64,000 nt of DNA from Nereocystis luetkeana (Eukaryota > Sar > Phaeophyceae > Laminariales > Laminariaceae). The notes below the pieces were generated by a model that saw only the letters and a list, made by a program, of their open reading frames with translations, was not told the DNA's origin and ran no database searches. The translations under genes and the position numbers were made by a program. The DNA lies in assembly GCA_031213475.1 (NCBI GenBank), contig JARUPZ010000034.1, positions 2,252,501-2,316,500 on the forward strand, given 5' to 3'. The number at the start of each line of letters is the position of its first letter. Position 1 is the stretch's first letter. This document shows positions 53,501 through 63,215 of this stretch, piece by piece.

Positions 53501-56500
53501 CTTCGTGAGTCCGTGATGTGGTGTGGGCGGGAAGGGGAACATCCCCTCGTGTCTCGAAACAGCAACGATAACAGAAGTGGTGGGGGGGGTCGCGAACCAG
53601 AGCCTTCGTTTCTTGTGCATTTTTTTGGTATCCTCCGGCGGACGGGTGCGGGGTAGGACGCAGTGCAAGGAAAAGAGACACACCCCGCAGGCAGTCCGCG
53701 CACTGGAGCAACACCGCGAGCGCCCCCCCCCCCAGTGCGCAGATCGAACTCAAGGAACCGCTACTTGATAGAGAGTGCGCCCGCCATCAGGGGACACTTG
53801 CCGTAGTTGAAGAGCGATGAGAGCTCGCACAGTGGCACTACGATCGGTTTTCAGAGCTCGGTTTCCCCGAACGGGCAGGTTACTACAGTAAATATACCGA
53901 ACAAAGCTGTTTTCGGAAAAATCTGATCGAGAAAAAGCAATCCGAGAATAAATATGATGTTGGGCTTTACCGTAGCACCCTTACCATTCGTCACTGTCGA
54001 TAAAACGACGGCTGAAAAACGATCGCACGCACAACCCCCCTGTGCCAGCTCTACCTTCTTTATTACGGTAATCTGAGCAAGGCCTGTGAATTGAAAAAAA
54101 AAATACTTGAGCAATCTTGAGCATAGCAGGGTAATAACCATTTTAGGGCTGCAGTCCCGTTTTGGGGACAAATTACTGAGAATTTGACTGGTCTGTTCCC
54201 AAAACGGGACTGCTGTCCTAAAAGGGTTAAAAGGGTTTATCGCAGTGAGTAGCGCTAGTTGCTGTATCACGATTTGTAAACCCAACTTTCTCAACGTTCG
54301 AGCATAGGCTATCACTGAAAAAGGATTTACAGCAGAGCAGCACTCGCCGCTGATAACGATTTCTAGGATCCGAATTTCTTAACGTTTCCCAAAAAAGTGG
54401 GCCTGACTTTCTTGTATACTATCAATCGGTTATCTTTCAATACGTTGTTTCTTGTATCTTAATGGACTCTTTCTTCTGTCGTAACGGGAAAAATTATTAG
54501 GGGTCGGGAACGGACACGATGACAATAATCTGCAGCTTGTCCTCGTAGAGAGAATTAGGCGTTATGGTTCATATGATCTGGCTGGGTACGTACCACTAGT
54601 ACGTGGCTCACTTCGACAGCAGCAGCCGGCAATGTTTGGTTGATCGCGCTTGTGGGAGTACCAAGTGGATACCGCACGGAACGGTGTTGGCAGACTGGTA
54701 CAACACGCGAACAGACAGGGCCGTGGCCTGCACCTGGACAGCGGTCGCTCGCTGGGCCAGGTATTCGAGAATTCGTAATACGTAGATTGCTTCTCAATCG
54801 TGGGGTTCATGCTGTACTTGCCTCTCCCGCAGCCGGTCTTGTGACGTAAAACACGCCTCGGACAAACAGGAAACCTCCTGCCAACGACAGCCCCTTCTTC
54901 CTCGGAAACCCCGTCGGCAAACATTTTTCGCTCTCGCGCTCTTGTCTGTTGTCCTCGAAGATGCGATCAGAGAGGCACGGCGGCATAGCCTCTGTCATGG
55001 ACGAGCGAAAAAAGGGAAAAAAAAAAAGGTGTAGACGCGAGCGAGCGAGGAAGTCGTGCCACGACAAAGGGGTGTTACGGTAAAACCCCTTCAGAACTGC
55101 TCTATAACGCCCTTTCGTTTGGGAAAACTACTCGGGGTTAGCGTGGACACGTCGCGCAGCATATAGAGGGTTATACAGCACCCACTCAACAACCGACGTT
55201 CGACAAAAAATGTAAGCTGAGACCTATACACAATTCCACTGGGCTATACCTGGTAGGTATATGTATCTATTAACACTGATAACTGGGGCTTGAGGGGGAA
55301 AAAATACGATAAAAAGTGGCGGTTTCAGTGACGACCAGTGCAAAATGACGGTTGCACCAACCATTGTGGCCAATGCAGGAATGGGGGGATGATACAGATT
55401 GGAGTCCGGGTTACAGTGGAGGGAGTGGCACGGCACCGGCGCAACATGATCCTGCCCGTACATACTGCTGAGCGCTGACGCTGCTCCTACACAGATGGTT
55501 GATAGCACCATATTGACCAACCATTGTTGAGGTCGCTGTCGAGGCGTCCCAGAGGGGAGGGGCGAGGAGAGCCTGTTTGGCGACCCCGCGTCTGAGTTAC
55601 GATTAGGAGGGCGAGAGAAAAAAGAAGGGCGGGAGACAGAAAAAATGGGACGGAAAAAAACAACAACTAAAACTAGAAAAAGGGGCTCCATAGCGAAAAA
55701 TACTGTACGTCTTATAGTACCAGGGTAGCATACACACGAGATGGGTAGCTCCTCGGTTTTACAATGGTTGATGCAACTATGGTTGATACAACAAACGGTC
55801 GGTGCGGAAAAGTTGAGCTCAAAAGTGCATATACTGCCGTGGCACGCGCCAACAATCATTCCTAACCCCACACTTACTCACCCATCACTCCCTGCAGCGT
55901 GTTGTGCTCGAGGGCCTCCACTTCGTAGAGGCGTTTCTGCCAGAGGCGTTTCTCGTGGGAGCTCCCCGGCAACCCTGCGGTCGGCGCCGACCGGAACAGC
56001 GCAAACGTCACCACAGCCCGGCTGGGCCGAGAAAATGACGAGATTGTTCTTGCTCCGGGTGCGCCCTGCGCCCCTCCTCCTCCTCCTCCTGCTTCTCCTC
56101 CTCCCACTGCCGCTGCCCCTGTCGGTGCTGCCACTGCGGCCGCTGCTGCTGCCGTGCTTGCTTCGTATTTTGCTGACAGGCCGGCATTGGCCGAGAACGG
56201 GCCAGAAAGTCGAAAACGCTCGTCGGCGGCGGCCTCAGCGTCTGCCTCCTGCAGTGTCGGGGAGGGGTGCAGCGGAAGGGCCAGAGGATGGAGGAAGGAA
56301 AAAAAAACACGCACACACACAAACACACCACAGAACGCTTTTCATGTGTCCAGACAGAGTGTCATCTGGTATCGGCCAACCTCTGCAAGAAAACCCAAAC
56401 TGCAATATCTATATATACCAGAACGCCAAAAATAAACTATCACTGTCATACGGAGAACACGCCTGTCCGAAGGAAAAACCACAATGAACCGAAAGAACAC

Positions 56501-59500
56501 GCCGGTTCGAAAAAAACATTCCTATGACCTGTCCGAAAGGAAAATCACTATGAAACGAAAAACACGCCGGTTTGGAAGGAAAACCCCTATGACACGAAGA
56601 ACACGCCGCACGCGCCTGGTCGAAAGTGGAACTGATACGTATCACCTGTCCGAAAGAAAATCAATACGAAACGATAAAAAACACGCCGGTTTAAAAGGAA
56701 ACCTACTGTGAAACGAAGAACAAAAACCCCTGTCCGAAAGAAAACCAGGGGTATGCAGAGGCTGGGCGCTGGAAGGGGGACTATGAAGATGTGCATCGCG
56801 CATGGACTTGCACGGACAAGGCATACGGTGCTTTGCGGTTGGTTGTGTTACTGCAAATTCCTGCGCTGAAAAACGGCAGACGTTTGCCCTGGCACGGCAA
56901 GGCTGTGTTTTACGTATGTCCCACGCGTTATCAGGTAGAGAGTTAGCATCCACTTTTTCTGAACCCCTTTAGCTTGAGGAGCTCTGAACCTCACTCGACA
57001 ACTGAATTTTGAGAAACTACCGTACGCTTAACGCGACGAACAAGCTCATGGCTTAGGTATGCAGCAACCAATATGTAAAAATTAAAAATGAGCAAACAGA
57101 AAAACATTCAGCTGTGATATCGAGGATTTAGTCGAAGCTCGTATGTACGTATTTGCGAGCTCTGTGTGATACTTCGATCGCGCGCACTGTAAAACACAAA
57201 CGTGCGTGTGTGTGGTCCACATTAAAACGTTCTTTCTAGTCGACAGAATCCAGCACAACCGGTGTCCGTGCCGATCCTTCAATCCTAGAGACATACAAGT
57301 TATGTGGCCACAAAACTACAACACAGCGACGCTGCATTGCTATGCAGTAAGCAGAGTAGACAATGCAATGCCTTGTCATCGTACTGGATACGACAGGCAC
57401 GGCATACACATTCTATGAAAGAGAGGAAACAAGAAAACAAATGGGGCCCTAACGATATAGGGTATAGCACTACCGTATCACACGGGTGATAGGATAACAT
57501 ACACCCTCTCGGACGATTTTTCCAGGCTGATTTTCTCTCGACCATGGGGGAGAACGTACTGAATACGCCGAGCGATACGTCAAGATAGAAATACCTTGGC
57601 TTATTTTCCAAAGCCACGATTTCCGCTGTGTGTGCCTCCCCTTGTTTTGGAGATACATTTGTGATCCCTCTGATAGTGCCGGTGTGTATGCGCCAGGCAA
57701 CAATACCGGCACTATAGCGGCAACCGGCACTATTTACTCCGCTCACTGCTACACTGGTTATTCCCATCTGTGCCAAGCGATTTCACAGGCACTATATGGC
57801 GGGCAATCGGCACCGAAATCAATCCCAGGGGGTGTTACTCTTGCATGTTATACGTACGTACAGTACTTCCCGACATTTGGCTCAGGCCCCGCCAGTCAGA
57901 AATATTCTGGTCAAGAGCGCAATCATACAGCAGAGGCGTACCCGTTTTAAGAGCACCCCGTGACGAGCCCAAACACGCGGTCTTATCTGTAATACGGTGA
58001 TATATCATCCTTTTATTACTGACAAAATGATCCAATACGTTTTTTTCCAACTCATGTTTCTCGTTCTCTCGGGGCGAGCCGATTTACCTGGCCTTATCTC
58101 TACTATGGCCTTAAACCGGATGGTCCACAAATAGGTACAATGGGTTTGAACTACAGTGTAACCCCATCGCTCGTGGCATGCGTCATGCAACCGAGATAAA
58201 ATTGAACCTCACGACAAGACGCAGACGTGGCTGTGTGTTGAGCTTATCCCCTCTAGAAATGCACCCACCTTTTTCGGGGGGGGGAACATCCTTGGAATTA
58301 ATGAGGGTAAATTCTGCGGTATCACAAGTGAAAGGGTCAAGCTTGCCCATCTACCCCGTCCGCCGGACGATTCAAAACAAAAAACAAGGAAAAGAAAAAC
58401 AAAAAAATATATTTGAGGAACAAAATAACGCAAAATCAAGCGGGGGTCGAACCTCATTCACGTAGTTGGTCTCCCGGATCAGGTGATTGTCTCCGTAGGG
58501 CCTCTTGCTCCTGTTCAGGTCGAGGTGTTTCTTCACTCTGAACGGACGGACGTACGGACCGACGGACGGACAGAGAGGGAAGTTTACCACTTATTCACAC
58601 GTCGAAGATATCACGATCTATTGAGGATGATCTACAAATACCTGGTAGATAATTACCAGCCGTTGTACGACAAGTTGTAGCAGAATGCGCACACGTAGTA
58701 CAGATCCAACCCAGGAAACACGTCCTAGATCATACAAATCATGCAGCTCCTACCCGGCAACCTGAGCTAGACCATAAATATCACACATATCATGAACATG
58801 TCTGCCTTGGAATATCGTATCTAAACCGTGATTGGGGGGATCGGTGATCTGTCCGATATGATGTGCTTATTCGACGAAATTATGTTTGCACTGGGCTGGG
58901 CTGTGGTCAACCCTCGATCCTGGTTGGCGTGGGATTAGGGTGCTTGGTGGCTCGGTGGGCCCTGCCGGAGGCTGATAATATCCCCAGAGTGCGTTTGGAG
59001 GGATCAGGCCGGGGTCAGGATCAGGCAGGGGTTAGGATCAGGCAGGGGTGGGATCAGGCAGCCAAGCGGTAGCAGGGTGCAAATCTGTGTATGTTGCATA
59101 TTGACCTATGAAACTTCCCCAAAAAACAGCATTTGACCAATTAATGGGTAGTATCGAACAGAGTGGTGCCAGGTAAGCTCTAGCGCAGACAGCAGTTGCG
59201 GGTGGGGAGAGGGGGGGGCGGGGAGGGGGGTGCCCTCGAGATCATGCATGGCTGTAGTCGTATGGCCATAGACCCTCGCATCCCTACAATGCCGGGACGG
59301 AGCACATCGGGTGAATCAGGCGAACCGTCCCGCACGGAGAAAAGGAGCGGGGGGGCATGAAGGGAGAATACACACCAAACAACAAAGGCAAGGCAGGCAG
59401 GCAGGCAAGTAGGCGAAACATTAAGAGGCGCCCGCGAGAGATTCACTCAGACATTCGCATTCTCGCTAGAGAAGGAGGTACCGTAGTACCCGTTCGGCCT

Positions 59501-62500
59501 ATATATAGGCTGTAGACCGGTGCTACGGTGGAGGGGGTGACTTTTAGGATCCTCTTTTTCAGCAGCTCAGAGCCACTCTCACCCGATTGGGCTACCCTGC
59601 TTCTAGCTATCTAGAGCTTTTTGGGTTTTTAGCTTTCGTCGAGATGCACCACACCGCCAAGAAATGATATGTTACCCTGCGCAAGAAACAAGCACGTTAC
59701 GCCTGGTTGAGTTGAGATACAGGGCCACTCGAGCGAGTGGCCTGCACTCTGCAGTGAGAATAACGGTTTCATACAGCCCCCCTTATCGCAGCCTTGGTGA
59801 CTACGAGTACTGTAGACTTGAAATTCCAGTATACTCCCTCAAGCATAAAATAAATTGCCCCAAGCACGAAATATTAGCCCTGGATCACCATGCTCAACTG
59901 GAGGAGCTATACATCCGATCGCGTGCGACGCATTCCACACCACAGATAGATCATCATCTACAGATCGGTCAAGATAGATAATTTAGCCCCTCACCTGCCG
60001 TTGTGAGAGGTTGTGCGAGATCTGCATTGTAGTACAGATCCAACCGAAGAAATATGAGCTAGATCATACAGCTTATACGAGCCCCACTCGGCAACATAGG
60101 CTAGGTCAAGGCAGATCGCGACTAGATCTTCCTCGAAAGATCTAGATCATGATCTATCTGTAGACTGATCTGTTCGAGGTGTGTTGATATATCCAACACT
60201 AACGGCGACTCACAGTTGCGTTCTCAGGGAGGCGGTGCCCCCCACCATCCGACCGCGCAACGCCTCCGCTCGGGGCACGGAGCACAGGATCCGCTGCACG
60301 TAGTAGCGGTAGAGGCTGACCTCGTCTGTCGACGGGTCGGACATGTCCGGGGGCTCGGGTCGCAGGTTCTTCTCGTCCATGTCAAAATCTATGTACATTT
60401 CCTCGGAGCCCGCCAGTCTTCCGATCCCCGTCTCTCTTTCTAGACGCACCGGGATGCGTTCCGACAGCTTCGCGGGTGCGGGGCGAGGGGGGGGTGTGCG
60501 TGTGGGGGGGTGCTCACATCATGTATGGCTGTAGTCGCATGAATATAGATCCCTCGCATCCCTACAATGCCGGGAAGAGCACGCGGGGGGAGGGGGGGGG
60601 GAGGCAGCACGGGAAAACGCCGGAGGTCGCGCTCTACATCCCGCCCACGAAACGATTTTGAGAACCAGTAGAGTTCAGCAGATGTTCGACACTATGGTTG
60701 AACCACACTGTGTACGAGACAAAAGGGGAAACGCTAATCAATGGTTGATGGATTCTGACTGGCTTAGGGGTAGGGTTAGTTTTTGTCGTATCGTACACAG
60801 CCACCCTCGAATATCTGGTGACCCCTCCCCCCTCTTGAGAACCGTTAAGCGCGATTCGACGAGCACTCCCGTGCGCGGTGATACTACTTCAGGTACATAC
60901 CTGGTAGCGAATACAATCGTATGGTACACCGTTTCACGTGAAATATAGAAAGTGTGCGTGGCCGACGTATCACGCCGCTTGCAAAGCTGAGTATCAACCC
61001 CCAAATCGGTCGAACTCACAGAACGACGACGCATTTTGAATAGTTTTAGCATACTTGGTATGCAAATGCGAAATATACCAATGCGAAACACAAGGGGATT
61101 GCAAGTACGTTGGGCGCCTACAGTAGTTCCTCCTAGTCAGCCCCAAAAGTTTCACACCTCGAACAGATCACGATCTATCTATCTATACAGATATATCATC
61201 TATAGATCCTGACCCACTGTTATAAGATGCTGTGCAGGACCTGTATAGTACATATCAAACCAGGAAACACCCCTGCAGTACGTAGATCATGCAGGTCATT
61301 ATACGGCTCCCACCCGGCAACATGGGCTACATCGTACAGATCACATAGAGCAGGAATATATCTATATATATATCTGCCCTGAAGAATCTAGATCATGAAC
61401 TGTGGGAATGATCTGTAGATTATCTGTCCGATGATAATTTTTGGGGCCAAAAGTACGTACCCATCTTACCGTAGCATGCCTCTACCAATTGCTACCAGGT
61501 ACAGCACTAGTATGCCGTGCAGTAGGTATACCGTAAGAAGAGCGTTCAGTTTGCACAGACGGGTTTGCGTGCGATCGTTTTTCAGCGCTCGTTTTACCTC
61601 AGCAACGGTAAGGGTGCTCGCAAAAGCCGAACACGATATTATCGGAAGGCTCTCTCTCGACCAGATCTTTCCGAAAACGCCTCCCTCGTTCGGTATCGGC
61701 AAACCTTCCCCGTTCTGGAAAAATCAAGCGCTGGAAAATGATCGCAGTACCTCTATGCGAAGAACTCAACGCGAAGACCCCTTTTAGGGCTGCAGTCCCG
61801 TTTTGGAGACAAATTACTTGGAATTTGATGTCCCGAAAACGGGACTGCAGTGTTACTAAAAGGGTTAAGGTAACACGCAAGAACCCCCCCCCCCCCCCCC
61901 TGGGCGATTTCGAAAGCTGAACTTCCCGTCAGCGAGGAGAGTGCAAACGCCTACATACATACAACGTCTTTTGAAAGTATCTCGATGATAAGTTCCGTCA
62001 GCCGCTGTTTTCGTTGTCTGCTTGCCTCTTAGTTTTGGAGAAATTCGGTTTTGAAACGTATCTAAGGGGGTGTGCTATCTATCTCATCACCCGTGTTAAA
62101 CGGTATGCAGGCGTGGAGCTTACGAGTGCACCCCGCGGGGGGGTGGGTCGCTACTATCTGAAATTCTGTTGATTTCTGATTGCTGATTCCGCTACCACGC
62201 TGACGTGATGAAGGTCGGGGGCGGGGCAGACGCTGAGCTCATGAAGACCGGGGTTTGGAAGACGTAGCAGGTACGAGTAGCAGGGTGCAGTACTACATTG
62301 GGGCGGTCACTATCAATACGACACTTACCAGGTATATCAATAATGCCCCTCCCCTGGTGGGCAAGCAAATGTGCTGCATAGGAAACCCTGGTGTGATTCC
62401 TTGAGTGACCGTCTCCTATAATGAAACCGGTATATATAAGGCCAAAAGAGGCCGCGATGCACCCGAAAAGACCGGTTTCCTATTCATCACTCTGGCCGGA

Positions 62501-63014
62501 AATAGAAAAATCGTTTTCAACTCTGATGTCAACCTCAAAGGGGGATTATCCTCTAGCATCGTTGTTGATGGGGGATCTGAAAGCCAGGGCTCGTCACGGC
62601 TCATGATCCCAACCCGCGTTTTTTTCTCAAGTCTCATGGATCGGGTTGGGTCGGGTCAGGTCGGGTCGGGTCAAGTCAGGAGCTTTTCAAAGTCTCACGG
62701 ATTGGGTCCGTTCACCGTTGCCCGATCCGACCCGACCCGACCCGACCCGCAAGGTTTGACCCGAACCGTGAACGGCCATGCCAACAGCGAACGTGCGACG
62801 GTGCCTTCAAGCGGAGGAAGCGTCACACACAGCGAACCACCCCGACAGGGTATCGTTTGTTTCTAGTAATAGTCGCTGCCCCAGGCAATCATGAATACTT
62901 CTTTTAAAAAACGTATCCGTTTCCCCCCAGATTCACCTCTTCCCAGTAGGCGACGGCTTCCGTGATCTTGGCTCTTACTAAATCGCGGTTGGTCTCTAGT
63001 TGCAAAGGCGCCGC
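44265..63014 (-). CDS. SNAPC3: snRNA-activating protein complex subunit 3 (SNAPC3/SNAP50) homologue
   Basis: SNAPC binds the proximal sequence element of snRNA genes for Pol II and III; SNAPC3 supplies its zinc-binding C-terminal part. Exons 5' to 3': 63014?-62937, 60467-60214, 58537-58453, 56248-55882, 54991-54822, 53348-51400, 48170-47633, 44525-44265. All junctions join in phase; from exon 2 the product is 1207 residues plus TAA. Recognition rests on EALEHNTLQGVMEAMPPCLS, then FLFVRGVFYV, GYMFLHHGDCDHFFVVSDIR, and the C-terminal finger CGVC then CCVECFEMLFYDAQGKPL, the order known from SNAP50 proteins. Human SNAPC3 is about 411 residues; the excess is a charged insert of about 600 residues in exon 6 and a Ser/Gly insert in exon 7. 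The first coding exon and start codon are unresolved. Confidence 0.9.
44750..46480. repeat. tandem array of the GCATGGCCGTAG element
   Basis: Units of about 550-650 bp, each with a poly-G lead, ATGCATGGCCG, CGGGACGGAGCA, GGCAGACATTGCTTGCACC, GCGAAGCGCCGTGAGGT, CACTACGTGATACGATC, ACAAAAAA runs and GTAGTGAGCGGCATGTTT. They fill most of SNAPC3 intron 7; at least three units are clear. Confidence 0.8.
46481..47632. other. rest of SNAPC3 intron 7
   Basis: A minus-strand frame of 97 codons at 47108-47401 contains a hydrophobic stretch (NIVVTAVGSMSLLAVAVV) but has no assignable splice sites or family. AC/AA-rich sequence precedes the donor at 47632. Confidence 0.4.
47633..48170 (-). CDS. SNAPC3: SNAPC3 exon 7: GDCDH motif and first half of zinc finger
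   Basis: Acceptor GCAAGCAG, donor GACCAG|GTGAGC. Opens YMFLHHGDCDHFFVVSDIRL, the strongest SNAP50 signature, then about 110 residues of Ser/Gly/Gln low complexity, then WKCLVEEYPRLSF and CGVCRTKAAVKKTYGHPLS. Confidence 0.93.
48215..48315. repeat. GCATGGCCGTAG element fragment
   Basis: ATTCATGGCCATAGTCGTAT, GCATCC and CGGGACGGAGCTCGTCGGG, directly upstream (minus sense) of SNAPC3 exon 7. Confidence 0.6.
48686..48778. mobile_element. CTGCAGTCCCGTT hairpin MITE
   Basis: Left arm CTGCAGTCCCGTTGTGGGGA, right arm degraded to GTGCGGTACTGAAAGGGTTA. Confidence 0.65.
49252..49369. mobile_element. CGGGGGACC hairpin MITE
   Basis: CGGGGACCATAGTTAATAGG and CCTATTAACTATGGTCCCCC are almost perfectly inverted, with TA beyond the right end. 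Confidence 0.85.
49560..49660. repeat. GGGAGG purine tract
   Basis: Uninterrupted G/A sequence with repeated GGGAGG, GGGGG and GAGGGAGG on the plus strand in SNAPC3 intron 6. Confidence 0.8.
49870..50470 (+). repeat. two GCATGGCCGTAG elements and a TTCGAGACGG element between
   Basis: Full copies at 49870-50130 and 50240-50470 keep AAGCGCCGTG, TCGCATGAAGGG, GAGCTGCATCCTACTA and ATGACAGCCTCG-type landmarks. A GATCACGCATCCCTTTCGAG copy lies at 50155-50230. Confidence 0.75.
50705..51110. mobile_element. GATC-rich MITE, expanded internally
   Basis: Begins ACACACCGGACAGATGCC, ends ATCTCTCAGAGGTGTG. About ten short units like TACAGATA(G/C)ATCATC have expanded near its left side (50725-50890). Confidence 0.8.
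51400..53348 (-). CDS. SNAPC3: SNAPC3 exon 6: giant charged insert
   Basis: Acceptor GTGTTTTCAG, donor GATGG|GTAAGG, 1949 nt. Encodes a Lys/Arg/Glu coiled-coil-like start (REAARLEREAKAERQRER), a Pro/Ala-rich part, VWMRRWLRVGTARWTTDRED, then Lys-rich and poly-Glu blocks (up to about 12 consecutive acids), and ends RRKLGIRSD, which resumes the conserved fold. The bulk splits the SNAP50 domain. Plus-strand open frames across this interval are mirror images of its codon bias. Confidence 0.88.
53800..54072 (-). repeat. GGTAAGGGTGCTCGC repeat copy
   Basis: Minus-strand copy of the family at 34515 and 61530 (TGCGATCGTTTTTCAGC, GGTAAGGGTGCT, TTTTTCCGAAAA, AAAACCGATCGTAGTGCC). An exon-like open frame within it is a repeat coincidence. 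Confidence 0.7.
54139..54230. mobile_element. CTGCAGTCCCGTTTTGGGG hairpin MITE
   Basis: Well preserved arms GGGCTGCAGTCCCGTTTTGG and CCAAAACGGGACTGCTGTCC, flanked by TTTTAG and CTAAAAGGG. Confidence 0.85.
54822..54991 (-). CDS. SNAPC3: SNAPC3 exon 5
   Basis: Acceptor CATGACAG, 170 nt, ends GGGAGAG|GCAAGT, an apparent GC donor; phase 0 out as required. Encodes AMPPCLSDRIFEDNRQERES and GGFLFVRGVFYVTRPAAG, matching the FFFIEGVFYND region of SNAP50. Confidence 0.85.
55541..55690 (+). mobile_element. SINE 3' fragment
   Basis: Carries GAGGAGAGCCTGTTTGGCGA, CGTCTGAGTTACGATTAGGA and an A-rich tail, matching the 3' body of the 8121 and 29304 SINEs. Confidence 0.65.
55882..56248 (-). CDS. SNAPC3: SNAPC3 exon 4
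   Basis: Acceptor CGACACTGCAG, donor GATGG|GTGAGT. Begins EADAEAAADERFRLSGPF, has Ala and Gly runs, then SRAVVTFALFRSAPTAGLPG and LYEVEALEHNTLQGVM. Confidence 0.88.
56455..56750. repeat. tandem minisatellite, unit about 37-74 bp
   Basis: Repeats of CTGTCCGAA(A)GGAAAA, TATGAAACGAA and AACACGCCGGTTT, about six to eight diverged units in SNAPC3 intron 3. Confidence 0.8.
57470..57820. mobile_element. half MITE plus TAGTGCCGGT element
   Basis: 57470-57660 matches the left half of the ACCGTATAA MITE (CACGGGTGATAGGATAACAT, GGACGATTTTTCCAG). 57665-57820 is a minus-strand TAGTGCCGGT element (GGCACTATTTACTCCGC, CATCTGTGCCAAGCGATTTC). Confidence 0.7.
58453..58537 (-). CDS. SNAPC3: SNAPC3 exon 3
   Basis: Acceptor CCGTTCAG, donor AATGAG|GTTCGA, 85 nt: VKKHLDLNRSKRPYGDNHLI then RETNYVNE. 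Joins phase 2 in (CTA Leu across) and phase 0 out. Confidence 0.85.
58595..58865. mobile_element. GATC-rich MITE, diverged
   Basis: TTGTACGACAAGTTGTAGCA, AGGAAACACGTCCTAGATCA, ACCCGGCAACCTGAGCTAGA and GTGATCTGTCCGATATG landmarks. Confidence 0.7.
58905..59178 (+). repeat. GGGTGCTTGGTGGGCCCTGCC element
   Basis: Copy of 18580-18800 with three internal GGATCAGGCAGGGGT units against fewer there, ending AATGGGTAGTATCGAA..GCCAGGTAAG. Confidence 0.65.
59225..59315 (+). repeat. GCATGGCCGTAG element fragment
   Basis: G-rich lead, CATGCATGGCTGTAGTCGTA, GCATCCCTACAATGCCGGGA; truncated after CGGGTGAAT. Confidence 0.65.
59935..60185. mobile_element. GATC-rich MITE
   Basis: GATCATCATCTACAGATCGG start, TGCCGTTGTGAGAGGTTGTG, CTCGAAAGATCTAGATCATG and CTGATCTGTTCGAGGTGTG end. 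Confidence 0.75.
60214..60467 (-). CDS. SNAPC3: SNAPC3 exon 2
   Basis: Acceptor CCCGCGAAG, donor CAACT|GTGAGT, 254 nt. Begins LSERIPVRLERETGIGRLAG, continues MYIDFDMDEKNLRPEPPDM and SLYRYYVQRILCSVP, ends TASLRTQ. Codon phase fits both neighbours. Confidence 0.82.
60505..60590 (+). repeat. GCATGGCCGTAG element fragment
   Basis: TCATGTATGGCTGTAGTCGC and GCATCCCTACAATGCCGGGA between two G-rich runs, just upstream (minus sense) of SNAPC3 exon 2. Confidence 0.6.
61155..61435. mobile_element. GATC-rich MITE
   Basis: ACACCTCGAACAGATCACGA start and TGTAGATTATCTGTCCGAT end, with all internal landmarks; one of the most complete copies. Confidence 0.8.
61530..61867 (+). repeat. GGTAAGGGTGCTCGC repeat followed by hairpin MITE
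   Basis: 61530-61775 is the uninterrupted repeat. 61779-61867 is a CTGCAGTCCCGTTTTGG hairpin with arms ending in CCCTTTTAG and CTAAAAGGG. Confidence 0.75.
62000..62107. mobile_element. right half of the ACCGTATAA MITE
   Basis: AAGGGGGTGTGCTATCT and CATCACCCGTGTTAAACGGT match the right terminus at 23400-23460. Confidence 0.6.
62635..62790. repeat. CCCGAC/GGGTCG element
   Basis: GGGTCGGGTCAGGTCGGGTC followed about 60 bp later by its inverse CCGACCCGACCCGACCCG, forming a long inverted repeat. Confidence 0.7.
62937..63014 (-). CDS. SNAPC3: SNAPC3 5'-most visible exon (partial)
   Basis: AAPLQLETNRDLVRAKITEA then VAYWEE, donor GAAGAG|GTGAAT in phase 0, matching exon 2. No ATG exists in this frame after the upstream stop, so either an acceptor lies within the (GCC)n tract or earlier exons lie beyond; the 63014 boundary is approximate. 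Confidence 0.65.
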
Positions 63015-63117
63015 GCTTGTAGTGGAGGCGGCGGCGGCGGCGATGGCGGTGGCGGCGATGGGGGCAGAAAGCGAGACGAGCGAACGTAGAGCGGAAGGGA
63101 AACATTAAAGAAGGAGA

Positions 63118-63215
63118 GGTGGGTGGGTTGGTGGGTGGGTGGGTGGGTGAATGGGTGGGTGGATGGACGAGTGCGTGTGTGAGTGGGTGGGTGGGTGGGT
63201 GGGCGGGCGAACGGG
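63118..63215. repeat. (GGTG)n/(GGGT)n microsatellite
   Basis: Near-continuous GGTGGGTGGGTGGG with GAAT and GAC interruptions. Confidence 0.9.

Noticed and set aside
53765-53850. Exon-like minus frame LSSLFNYGKCPLMAGALSIK
   Set aside because: It lies in a repeat whose copies at 34515 and 61530 do not keep the frame, and SNAPC3 exons 5 and 6 join correctly without it.
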